64,000 nucleotides of DNA, taken from contig NC_019678.1 in the NCBI RefSeq assembly GCF_000316665.1, forward strand, positions 7,845,001-7,909,000, in the 5' to 3' direction. Under the pieces are notes generated by a model. The model was not told where the DNA came from and did not search any database. It saw only the letters and a list, made by a program, of their open reading frames with translations. Origin of the DNA: Rivularia sp. PCC 7116 (GTDB taxonomy: Bacteria; Cyanobacteriota; Cyanobacteriia; Cyanobacteriales; Nostocaceae). Positions 8,430 through 17,818 of this stretch are shown here, in pieces (the first letter of the stretch is position 1; every line of letters begins with the position of its first letter). The position numbers and the translations under genes were made by a program.

Positions 8430-10862
8430 ATGTCTAATTTAATTCAAAACGTAATAGATAGTCAGGAAAAACACAATTTACGTGAATTTGCTTTTTCTTT
8501 ACGTCAATCAGCAAAGCGTTATCTACTTCGTAACGATATTTTGATTGCGTTTTATAAATATTGCGATACTAACGAAGATAATAAGGATTTATATCGCGAT
8601 TCAGTGTTAGCTAGGTTAATTTACTCAACTCAAGAAATAATTTTAGACAAGGAAAATATTTACTTAGTCATTCGTCCAAAGATTGCTACTCAGGAAGCTT
8701 ATCGTTTGTTGGATGATATGACGGTAGAATGTATAAGTATTGATGAGTTATTAAATTTACGAGATAAACTGGTTGATTCTAGTTCCTCTCAAGATGAGGA
8801 GTTGTTGAAAATAGATTTTCAGCCTTTTTATGATTCCTCTATTAGCCTGCCTTCTGCAAAAAAAATCGGCAATGGTGTTGATTACCTCAATCGCTATTTA
8901 TCTAACAAATTATTTGATGATAATTGCGGCACTTGGCAAGAGTCTTTGTTTAACTTTCTGAGGCTGCACAAATACAAAGGTCAACAGTTATTAATCAACG
9001 AACGAATTAAAAGTAAATCTCAGCTATCTGAAAAGGTAAAACGAGTCATTGACCTTTTAGAAAAATATCCCAATCGCACTTCTTATGAAAACTTTCGCTT
9101 TGAATTACGAAGCTTTGGTTTTGAACCCGGTTGGGGAAATACAGCACAAAGAGCCAGGGAAACTTTAGAATTGCTAAACCAGTTGATTGACTCAGCTGAC
9201 CATGAAATACTAGAAAAATTCATGTCCCGAATTCCGTTAATTTTCAATGTTTTAGTAACTTCTCCCCACGGATGGTTCGGGCAAGAAGGTGTTTTAGGCA
9301 GACCTGATACTGGCGGACAAGTCGTTTATGTTCTCGATCAGGTAAAGGAATTAGAAAAACAGATCGAGGAAAATGCCAAGCTTGGTGGACTTGATGTAAT
9401 CGGTAAAATCGAACCTAAAATTATTGTACTTACACGTTTGATTCCGAATAGCGAAGATACCAACTGCAATCAACGCTTAGAAAAAATATACGGTTCTGAT
9501 AACTGCTGGATTTTACGAGTTCCCTTCCGCGAGTCTCAACCAGAAATTACCCAAAATTGGATTTCCCGTTTTGAAATTCATCCTTATTTAGAGAGCTTCG
9601 CTACTGATTCCGAACGCGAGCTTTTAGCAGAGTTTGAAGGCAAGCCAGATTTAATCATTGGTAACTATACTGACGGTAATTTAGTTGCATTTTTATTATC
9701 GCGACGGTTGAATGTCACTCAGTGCGTTATCGCTCATGCCTTAGAAAAATCAAAGTACGATAAGAGCGATTTGAATTGGCAAGACCTCGAACAACAGTAC
9801 CATTTTTCACTTCAGTTTACTGCCGATTTAATTGCCATGAATGCCGCTAATTTTGTTGTTAGCAGCACTTACCAAGAAATAATCGGTACCGAACATACCC
9901 CCGGACAGTACGAGTCTTACCAATCTTTCACGATGCCGAAACTCTACCATGTAGTTAGCGGCATCGATTTAACAAATCCCAAATTTAATGTAGTTCCCCC
10001 CGGTGTCAACGAAAACGTTTATTTTCCTTACACCAAAATTGAAGATAGATTGCTAGATAACCGGGAAAGATTGGAAGATTTATTATTTACTTTGGAAGAT
10101 TCAACTCAAGTTTTTGGTAAACTTTCCGACATCAGCAAGCGTCCTATCTTCTCGATGGCAAGGTTGGATAAAATCAAAAATCTTACAGGTTTAGCCGAGT
10201 GTTTTGGAAAAAGTAAACAACTTCAAGAACAGTGCAATTTGATTTTAGTCGCTGGAAAACTTCGTACAGAAGATTCCACAGACAGCGAAGAAATCAACGA
10301 GATTGAAAAACTTTACCAAATTATCGACAAGTACAGCTTACAAGGTAAAATCCGCTGGTTGGGTGTCCGGCTATCAAAAAGCGACTCCGGAGAAATCTAT
10401 CGGATAATCGGCGATCGCCAAGGTATTTTTGTTCAACCAGCGTTGTTTGAAGCTTTCGGTTTAACTGTACTCGAAGCGATGATTAGCGGACTTCCTACCT
10501 TTGCAACTCGCTTCGGGGGACCTTTAGAAATTATTCAAGACAAAGTAAATGGATTTTATATAAATCCCACCAATCACCAGGAAATGGCGCAAACAATTTT
10601 AGAATTTCTCAGCAAATGCGACTTTAACCCTAGTACCTGGAATGAATTTTCTCAAAAAGGTATCGAGCGAGTTTACGAAAACTATACTTGGAAGATTCAC
10701 AGCAACCGCTTGTTATCTCTAGCCAAAACTTACAGCTTGTACAATTATGCTTCTGGAGACAACCGCGAAGACATGCTACGTTATGTCGAATCACTATTCC
10801 ACCTACTTTACAAGCCCCGCGCTAAAGCTTTACTAGAAGAACATACCACCAGCGTTAGTTAA
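8430..10862 (+). CDS. susA: Sucrose synthase
   Basis: 810 aa, the usual length. Reversibly converts sucrose plus (U/A)DP to fructose and NDP-glucose; in heterocystous cyanobacteria it breaks down sucrose imported from vegetative cells and supports nitrogen fixation. An N-terminal regulatory region (~1-270) precedes the GT-B glycosyltransferase domains. Hallmarks are SPHGWFGQEGVLGRPDTGGQ near residue 275, FSMARLDKIKNLTGL, and the E-x7-E nucleotide-sugar motif in EAFGLTVLE near 674, followed by GGPLEII. It stands alone with a long leader and lies beside the hydrogenase genes, consistent with a heterocyst carbon/hydrogen neighbourhood. Confidence 0.96.
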   Translation: MSNLIQNVIDSQEKHNLREFAFSLRQSAKRYLLRNDILIAFYKYCDTNEDNKDLYRDSVLARLIYSTQEIILDKENIYLVIRPKIATQEAYRLLDDMTVECISIDELLNLRDKLVDSSSSQDEELLKIDFQPFYDSSISLPSAKKIGNGVDYLNRYLSNKLFDDNCGTWQESLFNFLRLHKYKGQQLLINERIKSKSQLSEKVKRVIDLLEKYPNRTSYENFRFELRSFGFEPGWGNTAQRARETLELLNQLIDSADHEILEKFMSRIPLIFNVLVTSPHGWFGQEGVLGRPDTGGQVVYVLDQVKELEKQIEENAKLGGLDVIGKIEPKIIVLTRLIPNSEDTNCNQRLEKIYGSDNCWILRVPFRESQPEITQNWISRFEIHPYLESFATDSERELLAEFEGKPDLIIGNYTDGNLVAFLLSRRLNVTQCVIAHALEKSKYDKSDLNWQDLEQQYHFSLQFTADLIAMNAANFVVSSTYQEIIGTEHTPGQYESYQSFTMPKLYHVVSGIDLTNPKFNVVPPGVNENVYFPYTKIEDRLLDNRERLEDLLFTLEDSTQVFGKLSDISKRPIFSMARLDKIKNLTGLAECFGKSKQLQEQCNLILVAGKLRTEDSTDSEEINEIEKLYQIIDKYSLQGKIRWLGVRLSKSDSGEIYRIIGDRQGIFVQPALFEAFGLTVLEAMISGLPTFATRFGGPLEIIQDKVNGFYINPTNHQEMAQTILEFLSKCDFNPSTWNEFSQKGIERVYENYTWKIHSNRLLSLAKTYSLYNYASGDNREDMLRYVESLFHLLYKPRAKALLEEHTTSVS

Positions 10863-10949
10863 TAATTCGGTTCATATCCATAATGTAGAGACGTAGCACT
10901 GCTATGTCTTTACTAATTTATACGAATAAACAAATTAATCGATAAAATC

Positions 10950-11552
10950 ATGGAAAATCCAGATTCTAGAGAAGAAATAACTGCAAAAGAATTGCTCGGA
11001 CGCTATCAGAAAGGAGAAAGAGATTTTCGCCGAATTAAGCTGAAAAATTCCGAGCATTTATCAAGTGTCAACCTCGAAGAGATTGATTTCCGCCATGCTT
11101 GTCTTTATATTGCTAATTTCAGAGCGGCTGATTCGGGAAATGCTAATTTCATTGAAGAATGCATTTTATATAGTTCTGATTTCACCGGTGCCGATTTTAG
11201 AGGTGCGAATCTACAAGGTACTGAATTCTCAGATGCTATTTTAAATGCTGCTAACTTTAGTGGTGCTGATTTACAAGGTGCTAAGTTTGATTGTGCTGAC
11301 GCAGAAGCAGCTAACTTTACCGGAGCTAATCTCGAAGGAGCTACTTTCTACGAATCAAATCTCGAAGGTGCCTTGATGGTAAATGCTAACTTGAAAAATG
11401 CTGAATTGCTGCAAACTCCTTTTGAGGGTGTGGATTTAAGCAATGTCGATTTAACCGGAGCGCTTAATGCTAGCCTCGAAGGAGCTATTCTTCACAACAC
11501 CATAATGCCAGACGGTAGTATTGCTAGCAATAATTCAACCAACAAACGATAG
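10950..11552 (+). CDS. Pentapeptide-repeat protein
   Basis: 200 aa. From about residue 55 on, A(D/N)FxG or A(N/D)LxG units repeat every five residues (GADFRGANLQGTEFSDA, GANLEGATF), predicting a right-handed quadrilateral beta-helix. There is no signal peptide, so it is probably cytosolic. The short N-terminal part (EEITAKELLGRYQKGERDF) is of a kind common in cyanobacterial pentapeptide proteins. The biochemical role is unknown. The stop codon overlaps the end of a MITE-like repeat (11552-11693), suggesting the element inserted at the gene end. Confidence 0.88.
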   Translation: MENPDSREEITAKELLGRYQKGERDFRRIKLKNSEHLSSVNLEEIDFRHACLYIANFRAADSGNANFIEECILYSSDFTGADFRGANLQGTEFSDAILNAANFSGADLQGAKFDCADAEAANFTGANLEGATFYESNLEGALMVNANLKNAELLQTPFEGVDLSNVDLTGALNASLEGAILHNTIMPDGSIASNNSTNKR

Positions 11553-11693
11553 GCGTTGCCCAATTGAGATATGAATTTATGATTACTCTTTAATAGCAGC
11601 CCCTAAATCCCCCAAGTATGTTCTACTTTAAAATATATTTCTCCCCAGAATTGGGGGTTTAGGGGGCTAGCCATACTTTTAATCAGCAACGCC
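11552..11693. repeat. MITE-like element, GGCGTTGC family, copy A
   Basis: Ends GGCGTTGC ... GCAACGCC as terminal inverted repeats around ~125 bp, with an inner CCCCTAAATCCCCC / GGGGGTTTAGGGGG inverted pair. A second copy with the same ends lies at 25475-25578. No coding capacity. From 11694 to 12054 only AT-rich sequence is seen. Confidence 0.65.
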
Positions 11694-12054
11694 GAACTAT
11701 AAATCATTCAATATTACCAATTACAAATTACAAATTACTGACTTATTTTTAATACATTTTTTTTGTAAATCTGCATACAAAAATAAAATATATGTATGCT
11801 AATAAAAATATTAATTTATTTTTTTCTTCTAAAACATAAAAATATTGCTTGAAAATATGTAGAATAGGAAAACACACAAAATCTATGAATTAGATAATCT
11901 GGTTTCTTAAGAATTCTTCGTAGAATTTTGTAGAAGTTAGGCTATATCTCTTTTAAATCTGTAGTTGTCAAAATATTTATCCATATCTGATGTAATCATC
12001 GTGTCACCACAATACTGACCTACCCTTCTGAGTGTAATTAAAGAATGATTGTAG

Positions 12055-12564
12055 ATGACCAATGACCAAAACAACCTAACAATTATTGGTTGCGGAAACC
12101 TTAACCGTAATGATGATGCCGTAGGCGTAATTGTAGCCCAACGCCTACAGCAATATCTCGCCACATATCCTCATCCCCATGTGAAAGTTTACGACTGCGG
12201 AACCGCAGGGATGGAAGTCATGTTTAAAGCCAGAGGTAGCAAGCACCTAATAATTATTGATGCGAGTTCGACAAATTCCGAACCAGGTGCTGTATTTAAA
12301 CTTCCAGGGACAGAATTAGAAGCTCTACCAGAACCTAGTTATAACTTGCATGATTTTCGCTGGGATAATGCAATAGCTGCTGGAAAAAAAATCTTTAAAG
12401 ATGATTTTCCTCCTCTCGTTACCGTTTATTTAATTGAAGCAGCAAATCTTGATTTCGGCTGGGAGCTAAGTCATGCCGTACAGCTCTCTGCTGCAAAGGT
12501 ATTTGAACAAATTAAGGCAGTCATCGGAAACAATACAGAATATGGCGAAACCGTTCTAAGCTGA
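12055..12564 (+). CDS. hupW: Hydrogenase maturation protease for HupL
   Basis: 169 aa, HycI/HoxW-type peptidase family. Removes the C-terminal extension of HupL after the NiFe site is assembled. Motifs: IIGCGNLNRNDDAVGV with the metal-binding aspartate region, YDCGTAGME, and IIIDAS with the second acidic ligand. Length and the GCGNLNR start fit HupW rather than the bidirectional-hydrogenase protease HoxW. It is about 5 kb from hupL, separated by susA. Its 3' end overlaps the convergent gene 12556-12930 by 9 bp. Confidence 0.9.
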   Translation: MTNDQNNLTIIGCGNLNRNDDAVGVIVAQRLQQYLATYPHPHVKVYDCGTAGMEVMFKARGSKHLIIIDASSTNSEPGAVFKLPGTELEALPEPSYNLHDFRWDNAIAAGKKIFKDDFPPLVTVYLIEAANLDFGWELSHAVQLSAAKVFEQIKAVIGNNTEYGETVLS

Positions 12565-12930
12565 ATCTTCCTGATAAACAGATAATTCATCCACTCTCAT
12601 TTCAAAAGGCATACCTTCACTACTAGGAGGGCAAACGCGAATCTTAGCATTACTAGCAACATTATTTAGTAATGATGCCATCGGCACCATTTTCTGCAAA
12701 ATCCGCCAGTTGGTTACTTGATCCGGACATTCAATTACCAAAGTCATTGCAGAGGTGTGGGTAGTAACATACCATCGACACGCAGATAACAAGTCTCTAA
12801 TTTTGCGATCGCAGTTTTCGTAGAAGAACTTGCTCAGAGACTTTTCTAACTGCTGACGCAATATAATATCAGCCGATGAAGGTTGAAACGGACCCAAATC
12901 ATCATTCTGAAAGAAATACTTATTGTTCAT
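12556..12930 (-). CDS. Conserved cyanobacterial hypothetical protein
   Basis: 124 aa, soluble, no signal peptide. Visible features include LSACRWYVTTHTSAMTLVIECPD and KIRVCPPSSEGMPFEMRVDELS. I do not know a characterised member. It is convergent with hupW and overlaps it by 9 bp at the 3' ends. The start ATG at 12930 has a weak purine-rich upstream region. Placement between hupW and the CBS-CP12 gene may point to a heterocyst link, but nothing in the protein shows it. Confidence 0.65.
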   Translation of the reverse strand: MNNKYFFQNDDLGPFQPSSADIILRQQLEKSLSKFFYENCDRKIRDLLSACRWYVTTHTSAMTLVIECPDQVTNWRILQKMVPMASLLNNVASNAKIRVCPPSSEGMPFEMRVDELSVYQEDSA

Positions 12931-13935
12931 TTGTAAGGGGTGTCTATTGATTCTTTCAAACTCAAATCACGATACCATAAACCAAATATCGAATTGTAGC
13001 TAAATATTCTATATTTTCTGTTTGCATAAAATACTGTCATACAGACAATAATAGAAAACCAAAAAATTAGCTAAATATATATTTAGCCAACGAATATTTA
13101 CTTACAACCGAATATTTATATACTGAATAGTTCCTCAACTATTATAATCATATACAATCAATAAAGTTAGTATATGATTTAAAAAAACATTTGTTTAACG
13201 AATAGATAACCTATCGTTTTTCTCTCAATTACCAATACTTAACTCAATCCTTACCTTTACATAAATAAAGATTCAATTTTAGACATAGTTGATGATATAA
13301 GCATTATTGATTGTTTTTTGTTCATCGGGTAAAAGACAGAAATCAATAGGTGTAATGGATAAACTATTGTCGGAACTTAGCTAACAAAAATTATGATTCT
13401 TCAGCAACCTGAGATGAAATGATTTAGGGTTGGCATATAGTCTGGTGATGAAAATATTACTAGCAAGGGCAAATTCTAAAATTTGAGTTGCCGCTAATCA
13501 TTCCTTAATGATGGAATTTGGGGTGATGTTACCTTTAGAAATTACTCGATAGCTCAAACAGATTTTACTATTTAAGCTCAGATCGACATCAAGACCGAAT
13601 CTGCCAAAATCGGAAATTAAATGTAAATCTATATTTTTGAGCATAAACTTCTGTTTGTAATCCTACTTAGATGGTGTTCGCTATCAAAAAGCAATTTCTT
13701 AGATCCGGGGAATCTACATTTTGAGCTAGAACTATGATATACACAATTAATATAAAAAAAGAAGCAACCGATACTATTCTTACCTAATATATAAATTATT
13801 TACTATTGGCAGGCTAATTAGTAATTTAATATACGAAAATTATTCGTAATATTTACAACATTAATCATGTTTTACTGTAATTTACTCTTTCAAAGTTGCA
13901 GTAACCGAACGCTATAAAAATTTGACAAAAGCTGA
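12931..13935. other. Long AT-rich intergenic region
   Basis: About 1 kb with no supported gene on either strand. Probably the promoter of the minus-strand gene 12556-12930 and possibly small RNAs, but I see no clear structure other than AT-rich tracts. Confidence 0.4.
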
Positions 13936-13968
13936 AAAACCCGGTTTCAGCAACAAACCGGGCTTTAA
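13936..13968 (-). terminator. Terminator of the CBS-CP12 gene
   Basis: Stem CCCGGTTT / AAACCGGG with a 7-base loop. On the minus strand it is followed by a run of five T, and it lies ~200 bp beyond the stop of the CBS-CP12 gene. Confidence 0.65.
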
Positions 13969-14039
13969 TTAATGACTAACTATCAAATATAAAGGGATTA
14001 ACCACAGACAGATAAACTTTCCTCAAGGGAGATCCAAGA

Positions 14040-14148
14040 AATAAAATGTCCTACCGTCTTAAGTGCTGCCTTGATAAATATTCTGGAAAAAACCAGGTAT
14101 ATAGAGGTGTAGCCCTATCGCACAGCAACGACGCTGGGACATTTTATT
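14040..14148. repeat. MITE-like element with AATAAAATGTCC ends
   Basis: AATAAAATGTCC at the left and GGACATTTTATT at the right are perfect 12-bp inverted ends, extended imperfectly for several more bases, around ~85 bp. The same end sequence occurs again at ~55108 upstream of psbA. It lies between the CBS-CP12 stop and its terminator. An open frame through it (14046-14279) is not a gene. Confidence 0.55.
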
Positions 14149-14165
14149 ATCTACAAGTGCAGCCG

Positions 14166-14771
14166 CTAACTGAAAGCAAAATCTTCAACTCTGCTCTCTT
14201 CAGCGAATTGATGTCTTGCAGATTTTTCAGGTACTGGTGCGCCGTTAGCAATGGCTTCGGCTTCAATTTTGTCTACTAGTTTCCAAGCGTCGGCAGCTTC
14301 TAAGGAATAAACACCGTAGGTACCGCAAATTGAGCGAGCATTGGATATTGCTTTGTGCAATTCTGCTTTGAGAAATATAAGTTTTTGCTTGGCAACAAAA
14401 TCACCCTTGTTGATAATATCGGTGACGGAGATAATTCCGACTAAATCATCTTTAATAACTGGAGCACGCCAAATATCTGTTTGAGCAAACAGCCGTGCTA
14501 CATTTTCTATAGTTAAATCGGGATCTATAACCACGCAGGGCTTGCTCATGATTTCTGAAACTAAAACGCTTTCAGGCTCGCGAGCTAAAGCAATTACTTT
14601 AATCGCAATATCGCTTTGGGTTACAATTCCATATGTATCTTCTGAAGTCGCAGGTTCGACGATTAATGCACGTAATTGTGTAAGTCTTAACAATCTTACT
14701 GCTTCTGCTACAGTAGCTGAACCAGGGATAGTTGCTACATTCAAGCTCATGATATCTCTTACTTTCATCAT
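14166..14771 (-). CDS. CBS-CP12 fusion protein
   Basis: Start chosen at the ATG at 14771 because GGAG lies just upstream; a further start at 14801 is possible. About 201 aa. Two CBS domains (MKVRDIMS... and VLVSEIMSKPCVV...) bind adenine nucleotides. The C-terminus, SICGTYGVYSLEAADAW followed by KLVDKIEAEA, resembles the CP12 tail (AWD-VEELQAEA), the intrinsically disordered regulator of Calvin-cycle enzymes; here the D of AWD is K. CBS-CP12 fusions are known in cyanobacteria, with some reported in diazotrophs. Its seat between hup and nif genes fits a heterocyst metabolic switch; the target enzyme is unknown. Confidence 0.82.
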   Translation of the reverse strand: MMKVRDIMSLNVATIPGSATVAEAVRLLRLTQLRALIVEPATSEDTYGIVTQSDIAIKVIALAREPESVLVSEIMSKPCVVIDPDLTIENVARLFAQTDIWRAPVIKDDLVGIISVTDIINKGDFVAKQKLIFLKAELHKAISNARSICGTYGVYSLEAADAWKLVDKIEAEAIANGAPVPEKSARHQFAEESRVEDFAFS

Positions 14772-14801
14772 GACTTTCTCTCCAATATATTTACTCAGCA
14801 A

Positions 14802-15124
14802 GCAAAGGAATTAACGTGCTTATTGCTGCTCCGGCTTTCTAATGTTGAAATCTACTTAATTGCTGTAATTAGAGAACAAGCATCCTGCCACAGTAACGAC
14901 TGCCCTTAATTATTTCTCAACAATATATAGATTTGCCAGACCTTTGTAAAAGACATTAATAATTTCTTGTGTAACAAGAATTAACCAGACTTTTGGAGAG
15001 GATTTACGCTTTTTCCCAATTTTTTTGTCGTTTAAGGAAACTCTTTAGTTTCTAGAAGATTCAAGCATAAAGTCTGAATATTTAATTGCCTTAATTAAAG
15101 GTATTGATTGTTTTTGATTAGCTA
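14802..15124. other. Promoter-side intergenic region of CBS-CP12 gene
   Basis: About 320 bp, AT-rich, no coding frame. It should contain the minus-strand promoter of the CBS-CP12 gene; no operator is recognised. Confidence 0.4.
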
Positions 15125-15240
15125 ATACCAATTCTGTATGAGGTTGCGCTGAATCGCTCTCAGCCTGGAAGGCTGGAGCTACCAATACAAAGCCAACCTA
15201 CGTTGGCTAAATATGGCGCATCTTTATAAAGAAATGGTAT
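15125..15240. repeat. MITE-like element, TACCA family, copy 1
   Basis: Ends TACCAATTCTGTATGAGG and CTTTATAAAGAAATGGTA are imperfect inverted repeats sharing TACCAnTTCTnTAT and GCGC inner blocks. Copies at 36501-36613, 53295-53435 and a partial one at 58141-58224 share these ends while the middle (small palindromes such as CCTGGAAGGCTGG) varies. Confidence 0.7.
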
Positions 15241-15491
15241 AAGCCGGTGTCTTCACAACAATTTAGCTTACATACATATTATCTTTCTCTTGAGTTGAAG
15301 CAAAGAACAATTAATAAAACTTCGTAGTTAATATCTATTTACTTAAAAGTAAATAAACATAAAATATTTTTTAAAATTAGTAATCTTTAGTTTATAAAAT
15401 ATAGTTCATTTAATCAATAAATAATAAAGAAAATATAAAATATAAAAGAAGGTATATTAGAAACAAAGCGAGTTCAATAAAATTAATTGAG

Positions 15492-15537
15492 AATAAAAAA
15501 AATGCCCTGCGAGGTAACGCTTTCCTCAAAGGGTATT
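15492..15537 (-). terminator. Terminator of the methyltransferase gene
   Basis: On the minus strand ATACCCTTTGAGG pairs with CCTCGCAGGGCAT and is followed by eight T. It lies 60 bp beyond the stop at 15597. Confidence 0.7.
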
Positions 15538-15596
15538 TGCTCAAAATCCATTTTCAATTAAGAAACACCAAGTAGCAGATATTTATGATTAACGAA

Positions 15597-16229
15597 TTAT
15601 TTTTTACGTGCCACAATGTGAAAAATATGCCAATGTTTTTCATGACCTAAAGCAGTTTTACCGGGATGATCTTCTTCCGAGAGCAATTCCACTTCAAAAG
15701 GTTGTAAAAGTGCTTCGATCTGCGACATAGTATGATTACTCATGGTTGAATCGGCTGCCCAAGAATCGCGATCGCCGAACAAATGACCGCTAAAACGACC
15801 CCCAGTAGTTAAACCAGAGACGATTTTATGCCACAACTCGGGAAAATTCTCCGGTTTGCAAAACGGCAGACTAAAACTAGCATTGATTAAATCAACATCC
15901 GACGGTAAATCAATATTTTCAAACTGAGCTATACGAGTTTCTATTACAGTTTTCTTATCGCAACGGTTTTTTAAACGCTCAATAGCCTCCTGTTGGCTAT
16001 CGATAGCGATAACCTTCCAACCCCGACGCAGCAATTCCACCGTATCTCTACCTTCTCCACACCCCAAATCTATAGCTGTTCTTGGTTCAGCCTCGTTTTC
16101 TGGCTCAAAGTTTGCTAAAGCAGTGAGTAAAGTTTCTCTGGGAGGGCGATTCGCCACAGCTTTGTAATAATCTGACCAGCTACGAGGAGCAGCTTTATTT
16201 ATAGATTGATTATCATTTAATTTCGACAT
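15597..16229 (-). CDS. Class I SAM-dependent methyltransferase
   Basis: 210 aa. Rossmann-type motif I IDLGCGEGRDTVELLRRG near residue 53 and motif II acidic end in VIAID bind S-adenosylmethionine; INASFSLPFC is the motif IV region. Overall closest in look to TehB-like or generic small-molecule methyltransferases, but the substrate cannot be told. Single gene with its own terminator, divergent from the Mop gene 137 bp away. Confidence 0.85.
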   Translation of the reverse strand: MSKLNDNQSINKAAPRSWSDYYKAVANRPPRETLLTALANFEPENEAEPRTAIDLGCGEGRDTVELLRRGWKVIAIDSQQEAIERLKNRCDKKTVIETRIAQFENIDLPSDVDLINASFSLPFCKPENFPELWHKIVSGLTTGGRFSGHLFGDRDSWAADSTMSNHTMSQIEALLQPFEVELLSEEDHPGKTALGHEKHWHIFHIVARKK

Positions 16230-16365
16230 ATTTAAAAAGTGAATATCCGTTAATTACAGTAAAGAATAATTGATTAATCGTGAATAAAAGATGAAAATTA
16301 TCATATCAATAATCTTCTAAACGGTAAGATTATTAAGTATAAAATTACTAAACAAAAATAACACC

Positions 16366-16575
16366 ATGAAAATTAGCGCTCGCAATAACATAAAAGGAAC
16401 TGTAAAAAAGATTATACCCGGAGTTGTTAGCACTGAGGTAACTTTAGAAATTGCACCAGGGGTAGAAGTAGTTTCAGTAATTACTAAATCATCAGCAGAC
16501 CAAATGCATCTTTCTTTAGGAAAAGAAGCTTATATGGTAGTCAAAGCAACAGATGTCATGGTCGGTACGGATTAA
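16366..16575 (+). CDS. Molbindin (single Mop/TOBE domain)
   Basis: 69 aa forming one Mop domain: MKISARNNIKGTV, then VSTEVTLEIAPG and VVSVITKSSADQMHLSLGK, ending VKATDVMVG. Such proteins oligomerise and bind molybdate. Next to a nif cluster this fits molybdenum storage or homeostasis for FeMo-cofactor supply. The assignment to the family is firm; the physiological role is by analogy. Confidence 0.9.
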   Translation: MKISARNNIKGTVKKIIPGVVSTEVTLEIAPGVEVVSVITKSSADQMHLSLGKEAYMVVKATDVMVGTD

Positions 16576-16582
16576 TTAAATT

Positions 16583-16692
16583 ACTAATATTGATGGGTAA
16601 TGGGTAATGGGTAATAGGTTAAAGGTTAAAGGTCAAAGGTAATTATACATAAATGCTAAAATTTAAGTTCCTAATTTATAACCTGGTTCCTT
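16583..16692. repeat. Short tandem repeats (GGGTAAT / AAAGGTC type)
   Basis: GGGTAATGGGTAATGGGTAAT followed by GGTTAAAGGTTAAAGGTCAAAGG. Heptamer-type STRR block between the convergent Mop and fdxH genes. Confidence 0.6.
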
Positions 16693-16733
16693 ATACTCAA
16701 TTAGCAATTACCGATTACCAATTAGCAATCAAT

Positions 16734-16767
16734 AAAAAAAGCCGTAGCTAATTAAAGCTACGACTTT
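16734..16767 (-). terminator. Terminator at the end of the nif/fdxH run
   Basis: GTCGTAGCTTT / TAGCTACGGC stem followed by seven T on the minus strand, 46 bp beyond the fdxH stop. It is placed to end the nifE-to-fdxH transcript. Confidence 0.75.
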
Positions 16768-16812
16768 GAATAAATTATAAGCGTGTAATGATTAAATTAT
16801 GAAGTCAAAAAA

Positions 16813-17112
16813 TTACACCAAATAAGGCTCTTGATGAGTTTTAATTGTGCAGTTGGAGCGGGGATAGGTGACGCAAAGTAAAGCAAATCCTTTGGAAATT
16901 TGCTCGTCATCTAAAAAGTTTTGGTCGGATTGGTCGATTTCACCTTCAGTGACTTTACCAACACAACTAGAGCAAGAGCCAGCAGAGCAACTGAAAGGTA
17001 GTTCAACTCCTGCTTCTTCTGCTGCTTCTAAAATAGTAGTTTCTTCATCAACTTCTATTGTGGTGTCTAAATCTTCCTTTTTGTTAATCAGTCTAACTTC
17101 GTAACTTGCCAT
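16813..17112 (-). CDS. fdxH: Heterocyst-type [2Fe-2S] ferredoxin
   Basis: 99 aa, plant-type ferredoxin. Cluster ligands are in [14 protein letters not shown] and LLCVTYP. The sequence closely follows FdxH of Anabaena (MASYxVRLINKK start, [23 protein letters not shown] end) rather than vegetative PetF. It delivers electrons to nitrogenase reductase NifH in heterocysts. Last gene of the minus-strand nif run, 193 bp after hesB, with a terminator beyond it. Confidence 0.96.
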   Translation of the reverse strand: MASYEVRLINKKEDLDTTIEVDEETTILEAAEEAGVELPFSCSAGSCSSCVGKVTEGEIDQSDQNFLDDEQISKGFALLCVTYPRSNCTIKTHQEPYLV

Positions 17113-17119
17113 GTTTCGA

Positions 17120-17305
17120 TTCTCCTCAAACGGCGTATAATTTGTGGTTGTTAGTTATTAGTTATTAGTTATTAGTTGTTAGTTTATGAAGGGCAACTTA
17201 TTTAAACAGCTTACGGTGAAGAAGTTGTAAGCAGATAAATACCTTACTAATCTCACGAGCTACTAACAACTAACTACTAGCTACTAACTACTAACTACTA
17301 ACTAT
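17120..17305. repeat. Short tandem repeats between hesB and fdxH
   Basis: TTAGTTATTAGTTATTAGTTATTAG at one side and ACTAACAACTAACTACTAGC at the other form an inverted pair of heptamer runs flanking ~80 bp. Confidence 0.6.
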
Positions 17306-17680
17306 TTATTGATCGCAAGGTGTACCCGATGGGGTACAGTCACCAGCTTCAAATGACTTGCCGCAACCGCAGGTGCTGGTTGCATTGGGATTAGTAAACT
17401 TAAAACCGCTTTCCATCATCCCTTCGATAAAATCGATTACCATTCCATCTAATAACGGCGCACTTTTTGCGTCAACATAAATTGTTATGCCATCTTGTTC
17501 AACTACCAAGTCATCAGCAGCAGGCTTACTGGTAGTATTCATTGCATATTCGTAGCCGTTACAACCACCATCTTTAGCGGAGACTCGGATACCTTTAGGT
17601 TTTGCGTTTTCACCTGTTGCAGTATCTTGTAAAAACGAATTTAGACGTTGTGCTGCTGTTTCTGTCAAACTAATGGTCAC
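17306..17680 (-). CDS. hesB: HesB/IscA-type iron-sulfur carrier of the nif cluster
   Basis: 124 aa, A-type Fe-S carrier. Conserved cysteines in KDGGCNGYEY (~residue 40) and in STCGCGKSF near the C-terminus bind the cluster or iron. A C-terminal tail with two more cysteines (GDCTPSGTPC) extends beyond the minimal IscA fold, as in nif-linked HesB. Supplies Fe-S clusters during nitrogenase maturation. Sits between hesA and fdxH as in other Nostocales. Confidence 0.94.
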   Translation of the reverse strand: MTISLTETAAQRLNSFLQDTATGENAKPKGIRVSAKDGGCNGYEYAMNTTSKPAADDLVVEQDGITIYVDAKSAPLLDGMVIDFIEGMMESGFKFTNPNATSTCGCGKSFEAGDCTPSGTPCDQ

Positions 17681-17818
17681 GGTTCTTCCTCCGTACTAAT
17701 AGATAATGGTTGTTTTGCTCAAGGAACGATAAATCAATCATCGAAGCGATATTGAAATTACCAAAACTTTAAACTATGTAAAATGCCACTTGCATCGACA
17801 TTGATGGGGTGTAGAAGC

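Noticed and set aside
14046-14279. 77-codon plus-strand frame overlapping the CBS-CP12 gene end
   Set aside because: Runs through a MITE-like repeat and antisense to the CBS-CP12 3' end.
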